Notes under the pieces: generated by a model
Seen by the model: the letters and a program-made list of their open reading frames with translations, nothing else
Told to the model about the DNA's origin: nothing
The model's database searches: none
Part shown: positions 47,183 to 57,540 of the stretch, in pieces
Position numbering within the stretch: the stretch's first letter is position 1
Layout of the letters: each line of letters starts with the position of its first letter
DNA from: Ctena decussata
Taxonomy: Eukaryota > Mollusca > Bivalvia > Lucinida > Lucinidae
Assembly: GCA_963989385.1 (NCBI GenBank)
Contig: OZ022503.1
Location: forward strand, 70,592,123-70,656,122
Length of the DNA: 64,000 nucleotides
Direction: 5' to 3'
Translations under genes and position numbers: made by a program

Positions 47183-49600
47183 TGAAACTAGAAAAGGGTT
47201 TCTGTAAGACACTAATAATGTCCCTGTGCAGCGCCTGTCACGAGAAATGTGTACATCCTAAAAGCACCTTTTAAGCACAAAGTTTTAACCCTATCAACTA
47301 AGAATCCACTAAAAGCATAACACAAACTTCATACACTATAGTGCAAAATGCAGCCTAAAATGACTAATTTTGAAAGGCCATAATTCCGTCAAAAGTATTT
47401 TTTAATCAAAAACTAACATGCAGATCTTCATTATGTCCGCAACAAGTATACCATGTCTGAAAAACAGCCACTGAAATTGGTCGGAGGAGTTGATTACACC
47501 AATTACTTACTCTATTGCTCAGATTTATACAATCATGAGACTGATGGTGACAATACGGTTCTGGACTGCAGTCAGCCCCCAGAAGAAGATCAACAGCCGA
47601 TCCTTCGTGAGGAAGTTGAGATTGCAGTAGCAGCACTGAAGAAGGGAACATCTGCCGGAGTTGATAATATACCAGCAGAACTTGTTCAAGCTGGAGGGGA
47701 GACCATGATTGATGTTTTAACAGATATCTGTAACAGGATCTGGAGAACAGGAGAATAGCCTACCCCATGGACTCAGTCGCTGATTATTACTCTCCCTAAA
47801 AAGGGCAACCTACAGCTCTGCCAGAACTACAGAACCATCAGCCTCATCAGTCATTCAAGCAAAGTCATGCTGAAAGTTATCTTGAACAGGCTTAAGCCAC
47901 AAGCCGAAGAGATAATCGCTGAGGAACAGGCTGGGTTCCGAGCAGGAAGGAGCACCACAGAACAGATCTTCAACCTTAGAATCCTGTGTGAAAAGTATCT
48001 CCAACATCAGCAGAATCTGTACCATGTCTTCATTGATTTCAAAAAAGCCTTTGACAGGGTATGGCATGCAGCCTTATGGGCCACCATGAGGAAGTACAAT
48101 ATCAATGCAAACCTAGTTCGCACCATTGAGCAGCTATACGACAAGGCTACAAGTGCAGTCCTGATAAATGGCAGCACAGGAGAAGGGTTCAGAACAACAG
48201 TTGGAGTAAGACAAGGATGTCTTCTGTCACCCACCCTCTTCAACATTTTTCTCGAACGGATCATGTCTGATGCTCTGGAAGAACATGACGGAAAGGTTAG
48301 CATAGGCGGCAGAAATATTACCAACCTGCGGTTTGCCGATGACATAGACGCTCTTGCTGAGGAAGAGCAGGAACTAGAAGCTCTAGTTGAAAGTCTCGAC
48401 CAGACCTGCACAAGGTATAAGATGGAGATCAGTGCTGAGAAGACCAAACTGATGACAAACAGCGCAGATGGCATCCAGAGGGAGATCAAGGTAAAGGGGC
48501 AGAAGCTGGGTACTGTAAGCAGCTTCAAATACCTTGGAGCAGTTGTCTCAGATGATGGCTCAAAACAGGAGGTTCTCTCAAGGATAGCACAAGCCACTTC
48601 AGCTCTTGCCAAGCTGAAACCAATATGGAGAGATAACAACATATCTCTTGGATCAAAGGTGACACTTATGCGCTCCCTTGTCATTTCCATATTTCTGTAT
48701 GCCTGTGAATCATGGACCTTGACAGCAGAGTTAGAGAAAAGAACGCAGGCCTTTGAGATGAGATGCTACCGAAGGTTACTGAACATTTCGTACAAGGAGC
48801 ATATAACCAATGAGGAGGTTCGCAGGAAGATCCAAGCAGCCATTGGAGAATATGATGAACTCCTGACGCTGGTCAAGAAACGGAAACTAAGGTGGTTTGG
48901 GCACGTCTCAAGGTCTTCTGGTTTAGCAAAGACAATTCTTCAGGGCAAAGTGAAAGGAAAAAGAAGAAGAGGTAGACAGAAGAAGAGGTGGGAAGACAAT
49001 ATCAAGGAGTGGACTGGAATGGATTTTGCCAGCTCAACTAGGGCAGCTGAAGACAGGACAAGGTGGAAAGGGATTGTTTTGAAGTCAGCTGAGGTGCCCC
49101 AACGACCTAGTAAGGTTATGGGATAGAATAGAATAGAATAGAATAGAATAGAATAGAATAGAATAGAAAACGCAAACTTATGCCTAAAATGACTAAGTCT
49201 GAAAAGCCATAATTCCGTCAAAATTTATTCTAGCCCCAACAAAAACCTACATGCACATTTTCAGTATGTCCACAGCATGTATGCATGCTTTGATAAAGAT
49301 CAGCCGAAAACTGTAGGAGAAGTTGATTACACAAACTCTATACCTTACAATGCAAAAACTTGCCTAAAATGACTATGTTCAAAAGGCCGTAATTCTGTCA
49401 AAATTCATTCTAGCTCCATCAAAAATCCACATGCACATCTTCAATATGTTCACAACATGTTCGCAATGTTTATAAAAAGATCCATCGAAAACTGTGGGAG
49501 AAGTTGATTACACAAACTCTATACCCTAAATTGTGACGGGCGGACGGACGGACAGGGGCAAATCTTAATGCCCCCTGACTTTTGTCACGGGGGCATGAAA
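47183..49600 (+). mobile_element. Tandem-core element, ~175-bp unit, split by a LINE
   Basis: The left side has a GAAAC/GTTTC hairpin and ATGTCCCTGTG (about 47219-47229). The right end has GGACGGACGGACAGGGG and a hairpin closing with CACGGGGGCAT (49586-49596), inverse to the left sequence with two mismatches. The core units carry GCCTAAAATGAC, CATAATTCCGTCAAAA and GAGAAGTTGATTACAC. Two full units follow the LINE and part of one precedes it, so the LINE landed within a unit. Confidence 0.65.
47503..49168 (+). mobile_element. LINE reverse transcriptase, nearly intact (one stop)
   Basis: This is a 5'-truncated non-LTR retrotransposon holding the linker and the complete reverse transcriptase with its C-terminal part. 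The reading frame runs from about 47503 to 49126 and is broken by a single in-frame TAG at 47756-47758, where a tryptophan codon is expected. Visible motifs are EEQAGFRAGRST, DFKKAFDRVW, GVRQGCLLSPTLFNIFLE and the catalytic FADD at 48332-48343. The C-terminus is strongly basic (KGKRRRGRQKKRWEDNIKEW). It ends in an (AGAAT)n tail at 49121-49168. No endonuclease is present in this copy; the missing half is represented at 62745-64000. The clade (RTE-like or related) is not resolved. It lies inside the repeat unit of the surrounding array element. Confidence 0.9.
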
Positions 49601-50100
49601 ATTCCTGAAAAATATGTATAATCGAAGGGCCATGTTTATGCATATTATTTCAGTAAAACTTACATTGTATGTTACAGAATAAGACAAAAACAAACATTTC
49701 ACAATTTCGTTTTCGAGCAAAACAATGTTAAAGCTAAAAGATATCCCAAAGACAGACGACCCCCAATCTGCACTTGCTGCAAGCAAAGCCGGTCTTTGTC
49801 CTATTTTCTTATTATCATCTTATTCAGGTTCTACCATCAAGTAATACCTATAAAAAATGCGCAAATGGAATGTCGACTGTGTAGAACCTGAATCAAACTG
49901 ATTCATAAGAAGCAGTCTGATATCGATTTCCACTGTTTGTACAGACCTATTTGCCCGAACACTTAGGATCCTTACGGTAGACCTTGTTAGTGCCTGTAAC
50001 AACTGTATATACTCCACTGACGAGCGATTTTATCATGAACAATAACTCTTGTTTTGTTTTAACAAATAAGTAAAGAGTAATTGAGTATCCAACTACCTTA

Positions 50101-50825
50101 TCCAAAAAATCAAATGAAAAGATTTGCTAAGATGCGGCAAGTCCTAAAACAACAAGACCTTCGCAGACAGCACATAATACGTCCCTTTGAGCTTCATAGC
50201 CCACTAGGAGCACAAAGGAGCTAATGAATTAACAATTACCTCTTCCCTACCAAAGTATTTACATGCCAACTACCATAAGTATACCAAATATCAGCGTCCT
50301 AGTTGCAGCGATTCAGAAGATGACAAAAATACCATTAAGTTTGGTTAGAATTTACGGGGTGAGTGGGATATTTATGCAAGGACAGATAATTAATTTAGTA
50401 TGGCAGGGCTGTCGTTTTCTTGTTTACAAACATTGCCTCAATAATATATACATTCCTAATATGTTTCGTTAAAGTATTTCGAATGGTTAAGAAATAGCGG
50501 AGAGAATGAGAATGTTTATGGACGGATGCACAGACAGTCGAACAGACCAACACTCTGTGATTGGTAATTGAAAGGTAAAATCATCTATATCAAAATATTT
50601 TACACATCAAATACTATGAATGTACCAGAATTTAGCTTCCTAGGTAAAGCTGTTCAGAACAAAGTCGAACAATGGAGATAGTTCAGAAAATAAGTGTTTC
50701 AGATTTACCTTCTTGATCATGATACATTGTTTTGACAATTTACACATTACCATGAAGCTTCATCATAAGCTTTTATAAGCGTATCCATACCAAATTTAGT
50801 GCGCCAGACGCGCGTTTCTGTATAT
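50101..50825. other. Unassigned DNA
   Basis: I see no gene. A short open frame at 50263-50472 has no family resemblance. Confidence 0.4.
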
Positions 50826-51338
50826 GAAACCAATTTGGAGAGATAACAACATATCTCTTGCTTATGCGCTCCCTTGTCATTTCCATATTTCTGTATGCCT
50901 GTGAATCGTGAGCCATGACAGAAGAGTAAGAAAAAAGAAAGCAGGCCTTTGAGATGAGATGCTTCCGAAGGTTACTGAACATTTCGTACAAGGACCATTT
51001 AGCCAGTGAGGAGGTTCGCAGTAAGATCCAAACAGCCATTTGAGAATATGATGAACTCCTGACGCCGGTCATGAAACGGAAACTAAGGTGGTTTGGCTAC
51101 GTCTCAAGGTCTTCTGGTTTAGCAAAGACGATTCTACAGGGCACAGTGAAAGGAAAAAGAAGAAAAGGTACACAGAAGAAGAGGTGAGAAAACAATATTA
51201 AAGAGTGGACAGGGATGGATTTTGCCAGCACAACTAGGGCAGCTGAAAACTGGTGGAAAGGGATTGTTTCGAAGTCATCTGTGGTGCCCCAACGACCTAG
51301 TAATGTTGTTGTATAGAAGAGAATAGAATAGAATAGAA
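50826..51338 (+). mobile_element. LINE 3' fragment, decayed, copy 3
   Basis: Collinear with 48620-49140: the AAACCAATTTGGAGAGATAA start, a small deletion after ATATCTCTTG, then the C-terminal basic region with several point changes and frame breaks. It ends with AGAAT repeats. It lies 1.7 kb from the near-intact copy in the same orientation but is independently truncated. Confidence 0.85.
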
Positions 51339-52429
51339 GCTGATTTATTGAGCATTATGGTCGTAACTTCTTCTCGTATATTGCCTTTTTTTGTCCGAAA
51401 TGGCCCGGCTAAACTAAGAACGTCTCTGTATAGGTTATGGCTAGGTATGCGTCGCTGCTTACAGTGGATCTTTCCCAGACATATATATATATATATACTG
51501 AACAAAAATAAAAACTTAACGGTTTTTATTTCTTAATTCCGACCAACCTAGCAAGTACACAATGTATATATGGATGTCTTTGTATTGGACAGACGTCTAA
51601 TATTACTTAAATCATGAAAAATTATTGGTTATTTTTGTCCTATCCGAAGTTATCTAACCTATTCCTATTTTAATAACTCAGATCAGAACAATAATTTGCG
51701 CATGCGCAGAAGAAAATTTTCTCGTACGCAATAAACAGTAAATCCAGTCCGCACAGAAAACGCTTTAAACGCTTATGTTAACTGTAATCACAACCTGAAA
51801 ATAACGTTTAACGATTCAAACTTTCAGATTATCTCCCTTTTGAATTAAACATATAGAAATTTTTGAGATGCCGTATTTTCTACACCACTGCGTCTTTATT
51901 ATTTCCTTCAATATTTGATTGGTTGTCTTGCGAACTTAATGTCTTTAGTACTAAATTTATTTGAAAGCCATTTCGCAAACTGCCATAAAGACTTTTTAAA
52001 ATGTGTAATGGGAATTCCATTGAAACTGGCTTCATAGTGGCATGGACTGAAGTTTTTTGTCTGGTCCTCGCGGCCTTCTAGTCGAAAGTGCATCGGCATA
52101 ATTTTAGCTAATGAGTCCATACAGATTTGGTTTAATAATGGAAAGGCATTGCCAACAGATTTTTTGTCGTTCAAGCAGACTTTAACAATTTTAAATTCGG
52201 TAATTGTTTGCTTTTGAGCATAGAAAACAGAAAACAGAAAAGTACCCTCGCGACGTTTACAATAGCCTAAATCTTGCAGTATCTAAAGAATCTTAAATTC
52301 TATTGCACTATTATATCACCATATATTTACTTTTTCTTATATTAAAATAATTTTTATGTCTCACCTTTTCGGACTACCGTAGGATGAAAAATATCGACTG
52401 TCAAGTTTTTATTTTTGCTAAGTATATTT
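51339..52429. other. Unassigned, with a (TA)n tract
   Basis: A (TA)8 tract is at 51481-51497. A segment near 51430-51480 (TATGCGTCGCTGCTTACAG) resembles the short array that follows at 52430. No gene. Confidence 0.5.
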
Positions 52430-52790
52430 AGCAAGTTGGAAGACGCTAGCCCTAGTGGTTGCTTAGAAAATGAGCTACACGCAACAGATGAATATTTTTT
52501 TCTATTTTAACCGTGAAGTATAGGTTATGGCCAGATATGTGTCGCTGCTTTCAGTTGATCTTGCCCAGGCATATCTATTCAGCAATTTAGCCCTTGCGGT
52601 TACTTAGAAACTGAGCTAAACGCAAGAGGTGAATGTTTAAACAACCGTGAAATTTATGTCATGGCCCAATATGCATCGCTGCTGTCAGTAGATTTTTTCC
52701 AGACGTTTATATGGAGCAAGCTTGAAGACTCTAGCCATTATAACGGTTACTTAGAAACGGAGCTTAACACGACAGCTGCAGCCTAGCAAC
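52430..52790. repeat. Short tandem array, ~140-bp unit
   Basis: Two to three degenerate units share AGCAAGTTGGAAGACGCTAG, GGTTACTTAGAAACTGAGCT and TCGCTGCTTTCAGTTGATC. A related partial unit is near 51430. Confidence 0.65.
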
Positions 52791-53129
52791 TTTCTTGGGT
52801 TATTCACAGTGTTTTCTGCCTCAAAAAACGGAGGACGTATGTCCACAATTTGAATTATAGGGGCGTTTCAACAAAATGATTACTTTATAATGTTGTACAA
52901 ACACGTGGCTACAGCTCTAGATCAAAGATTGCTGTACTTGATAGCAATTCTAGGATTTCATTCTTATTAAGCCATAAAGTCATATGCTGTACTCATCCTA
53001 AGAACCATTTTGCTCTAATGAGGGAACCACGATATGTTAATGAATTGGCCTATACTGAAATTGGTGGCGTTTGCTCTGTGTACATCGAATTTTGTTTCTT
53101 TAAATAAATACAGTGTGAATTACTGACAA
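52791..53129. other. Unassigned DNA
   Basis: Nothing assignable was seen. Confidence 0.4.
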
Positions 53130-53345
53130 AGGGCCACTCAACCCAGGACAACCAACAATATAATTGTCCACATTCCGTGCAGGGTCTAGCAGTCACGGGG
53201 TATTGAACCCTGTCAGAAAAACCATCAGTCAGTTCGAAACCTATAATTGAATACATGCCAAATCTCACTGAGTTGATTGAAATCTACCGTCCCGACATGA
53301 CCATAGTTGTTTACCGTGGACGTTAAGCATCAAATCAATCAATCA
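53130..53345 (+). mobile_element. SINE-like repeat with ATCAATCA tail
   Basis: The 3' part reads TTTACCGTGGACGTTAAGCA followed by TCAAATCAATCAATCAGTCA, the kind of tail common in mollusc SINEs. A B-box-like GGGTATTGAACCC lies upstream. The 5' end is not clear. Confidence 0.55.
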
Positions 53346-56300
53346 GTCAATGATTGAAATCTCATAACACAGACTTACGAAATGTGGAATATGTGAATTA
53401 CTATGAAATGAGGAATCTCCTGATACACAGAATCTGTCTGCAAGAGTTACTGAAAACGCCTGTATATTTAAAGAAAATGTCATTCCTTTCTTATGCGTCA
53501 ACAAATTATTAGTCAAGCCGCAAGACGGCTTGACTATATATTAATATGAGTCCAAGTTTTTTATGTGATACGTTTGGTGTTTTAATTGTTTACTGATGCA
53601 TAAAGAATCGATTATACCAGAAAGAAAACTTAATACCAATTCTCTGTAAGCACCAGACTTTTTGTATAGAAGGCCGGAAACGCAANNNNNNNNNNNNNNN
53701 NNNNNNNNAAACCTGTCTGCTAACAGTCTCAAGTAGGTTACAATTATTAATTGAAACGTGGGACTAGATCGAAATGCGCAAGTATTAAAGGAAATGAGTA
53801 CTTTGGATTCGGTCCGTAGAAATACCGGAACGAGAATGGAGAATGGATAAGAAGTGTAACCCGCACCCGCATACGCGTAAACCGCATTGGAATTTTATGA
53901 ATGGCTGAACATGTGTGTAGCAGAAAAAAATAATAAGGCACTGAAATAGTTACATGTAGGACTAATCATTTCAAACCCACTAAGAAAATACGTAAGTCTG
54001 ATCTAGTTGAGACTATAAACACAAAAAAGTCGAATTCGAAGTAGGTAAAATGTGTAATCCGTACCAGCGATAGAATACCCGCGTTGGGAGTTAAAATCCC
54101 ATAAATGCCCTCTTAGCGGTAGAATGTACATCTATAGATGAAGACAAATGATATATAATACGCAATGTCAAATTACACTAACAAATTATGTAAAAACACG
54201 AAAATACGGGAACGCACCAGAATGCACGTGTTTTACCGAAACGAACTATATATGTATATAAATAAATATGGTTTGCAACACAGATATTCCATTTTTTGGG
54301 TTTTAACATGAAGTGCTTATTTGGCGAAAACCATTATTTGAGTCATATACGATTATTGTGCAGCAGAATAACATACACGATACCCTTTAGTAGCTCCTAA
54401 AAGAAAATGCATGTTCGGGAATTCTAGTCAACTGATTGATTTTTTTTTCATAGTTTTACCTGTACAGCACTTGTTTCATATAAACATATCCCCACTATTA
54501 TTGCCTCTCTTGCAACACAAAAATGCCCTTACTCTTATAGCTCCTCTTGAGAAACAAGTGCCTGTGCTGTACAGGAAATCTGATTTAGTTTAAACATATT
54601 TTTATTTCATGAACATGACAATATACAACATTTCATAATTACAAGTTTAAGGATCAGAACGAAAGCAATAATACTTATTTAGTTCTTTTCCCTATCTGAT
54701 TTGATCAGGGTATCATACCCCACCCTTTGCGGTGAAGTTTTATGATATAAATACGCTTTCCTCTGTACGCAACTTTTAAGAAGTGTTTAGACGATCATTT
54801 TCTGTTGTACGTCATTTTGATGAAATTTTCATATGAAACTCAAACTAAAAAGTCAAATTTCTGTGTTCTGATCAAATGCTTAAAACATATTAGGCATATT
54901 CCGTGCCACCCTAGTGCACATGGAAATTCCCAGAAATTCTGCACTTGTTTGTCTAAAGACAGAGTGGTACTACAAAAGAATGATTAACGTCCATTATCTA
55001 ATCAGCTAATCGCTACGTGCCTCTAGTGCCCGATTACCCTAAAATTCTAGTCAGTCACTGTATACTGTATTCAGATTGTCTGCCTATGTGTACTTGATCG
55101 TGTGCGTATGTACGTCCCCACTCCTGTTAGTCTCGGGTAGAGATTTTTGTAAGAGATAGATGAATAGATTGCCTGTTACGGTAGCAACTTGATACTTAAG
55201 TACAGCAATGTGCAATTACCGATGTTACCAGGTTATTTTGACCCATATTTTAATGTCCACTGATTTCGCATTTTTTGCTACTGTTATACAGTTAATATAT
55301 TTGTAACTATTCAGTTCACTGCATTATAGGTTTTAGAATGTGGCCAAAATCTGAAAATTCTGGGCATAAAATCCCCATCAGTAGACCTAAATAAATAATA
55401 ATAATAAAGGACTTAAGTATTTGTCTCGACTGTAACAAGTATTAGCTCTCTGAAAACTAACGACTTCATCTCTAAGAACAGCCCAAGCAGAGCAATGTTT
55501 TACATTGCTGATACACAAATGTCGTCCCAGAGATGGACTGTCTCAGTGTGGCTTGACTTCTCTGACGGCATTTCGTCAGAACTAGCTTGTTTCCTTTTTT
55601 CGGGTTAAAAGAAGGTTTAAGTCATGCACATTTAATGTGAATTCGCCATTATTCATCAATGCACACACAAAATCTACATGACTAGTATGCTTTTGAAATG
55701 TCCTGTCAGAATTTGGGTTTGAGGATTTACTGATGTCCAACCAGAACCTGGGTTTTTGGAATTTACTCATGTAGGAAAGTGTTAGAAGTTGCAACCGTTT
55801 AAGGTAACTGGTTTTGGCATATAAGAAAACGTTAGGGTTTTTTTCATGTTATGGGATATAACCCTTAAATCTGTGCCTACTCCCTTACTGGGTCCCACTT
55901 ATTTTTATTCTATCCGGTAGATAAAATTGTTTGAGGCAACAGAAGGTTTAAAACCTATTCAAATAAGACATGAAATGGTCTATCAGTTTTGTTGATCGCA
56001 GCTCCCCTTTTTCTTTGATTCTGTCGAGTACACTCACTTTACCAATGAAGAGTCGCAGTACGTGAGAAACGACAAGGTGGGCTCTCAGCCAGACAATGCA
56101 AAGTTCACATTTACAAGGTTTCAACGGATGCTTTGGAGCGAAACGGCCATGAAATAATACCGCATCCCGCCAATTCGCCGGATTAAGTTATTTCGCGAAC
56201 TTAAAACAAAATATATCAGTTGACACTATTTCCGGTCCGGTGAAGTAATGTGGGGCCGAGCTCTTCAATTCTGGGATAATGGCACTGAAACACCGTTGGG

Positions 56301-56444
56301 CCAAATGTATTATGATGTAGAGTTAATGCATAGACAAAGAAGAGATATATCTCTGCCGAAAGTAATCTAGACGGGTTTATTATAATTGTTGACTCGCCTT
56401 CATATATCTATGGCAAGCCAGTTTACTATTTACCCTGTTAGATA
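53346..56444. other. Unassigned DNA with an assembly gap
   Basis: No gene or repeat family was recognised on either strand. Ns occupy 53686-53708. Short open frames here have no conserved features. Confidence 0.45.
53686..53708. other. Assembly gap (23 N)
   Basis: A run of 23 unknown bases. The open frame read across it is not meaningful. Confidence 0.99.
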
Positions 56445-57165
56445 GATAGCTGATATCATATATATATAAGATATCTGATATAATATATAAGATATCGTAT
56501 AAAGTATAAGTATATAACATATCTATATTGAAATTGATATTCTATGTACTATATACGATATTTAATTTCACATATCAGATATCTGATATGTTAAAGAAGA
56601 AATCTTATAGCATAAAAATATCTAGATTAACATAAGATATCTTATATTGTACATAAGATATCTACTTAAGGATATAAGAAATTTGATATGATATATAAGA
56701 TATCTTTTTTAATGTTAATTAAGATATCAACTTTAGGACATAAGACATTTGATATGATATATAAGATATATTAATTAACATTAAAAAAGATATCTTATTT
56801 ATTAAAGAAGATATATTAATAGGAATTAGATATCTTATTAACGAAATAAGATATCTTATATATTAAATAAGATATTTGATATGTTCAATTAGATATCATA
56901 TTTCAGAATATAAACGATATCTTATTTAATATATCAGATATCTAGTTATTATATGAGATTAACACGATATAAGATATCTAATATGGCATGTAATACATAT
57001 TATATGTTCATCCATATAAGACATTTTATATACCATATTTGATATTTTATTTAGGATATAAGATATCTTATTTAGCATATAACTTATCTGATATAGCATT
57101 TAAGATATCTTCTTTAGTCTATCATATAAATCTTATACAATATGCAAGATATCTTATATCCTGTT
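56445..57165. repeat. Array of short palindromes, AGATATCT type
   Basis: About thirty occurrences of GATATC within units like ATAAGATATCTTAT and TTGATATGATATATAAGATA, spaced 15-35 bp apart. Each unit is self-complementary, so the array is symmetric between strands. It is distinct in core sequence from the array at 39415-40105 but built the same way. Confidence 0.8.
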
Positions 57166-57540
57166 AAAATAACGAAGTCTCCCAAAGTCAAAAAGAAAAA
57201 AAACACACGGTCCTCTAGTAGCATAACTGCCGTTCTTAGTCAGTATCGTTTGGCTTATGTGGACAGCTATACGGGTCATCGTCAAAAAAAAAAATGCCAA
57301 GATTCCAATTATCGCTATACAGGAACTTCATTCGAGACCTTACGGTATTTTAAGGTTTTCACCATACAACATTTGAACATGAATGACCATAAAAACAATC
57401 GTATAATATTTTAGGCTCACAAGAAAATGTGTAAATCACCTTCTTGGGGCCTGAACACTTTATTTTATGCAAGTGACTTTGCCGGTTATCTTTGTTTCGA
57501 ACCCCATTACTGCTTACCAGATGCATAAGAACTAAAACCA
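57166..57540. other. Unassigned DNA
   Basis: An open frame at 57142-57414 starts in the palindrome array and has low-complexity composition. No gene is supported. Confidence 0.4.

Larger units (their letters stand above)
46849..50098. mobile_element. TA-flanked TIR element, host of a nested insertion
   Basis: The ends AGGTAGTTGGATACTGAAT (46849-46867) and the complement at 50080-50098 match in 18 of 19 positions, with TA outside both (46847-46848 and 50099-50100). Removing the nested tandem-core element and LINE would leave roughly 830 bp without an open frame, so it is a non-autonomous, possibly Tc1/mariner-like element. The superfamily is inference from the TA duplication. Confidence 0.65.

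Noticed and set aside
48007..48690. 227-residue minus-strand open frame
   Set aside because: It is the antisense of the LINE reverse transcriptase and has no independent support.
53541..53732. Open frame across the N run
   Set aside because: The translation includes unknown bases.
56445..57165. CRISPR-like array
   Set aside because: Unit lengths vary, there are no unique spacers between constant repeats, and the context is a eukaryotic genome.
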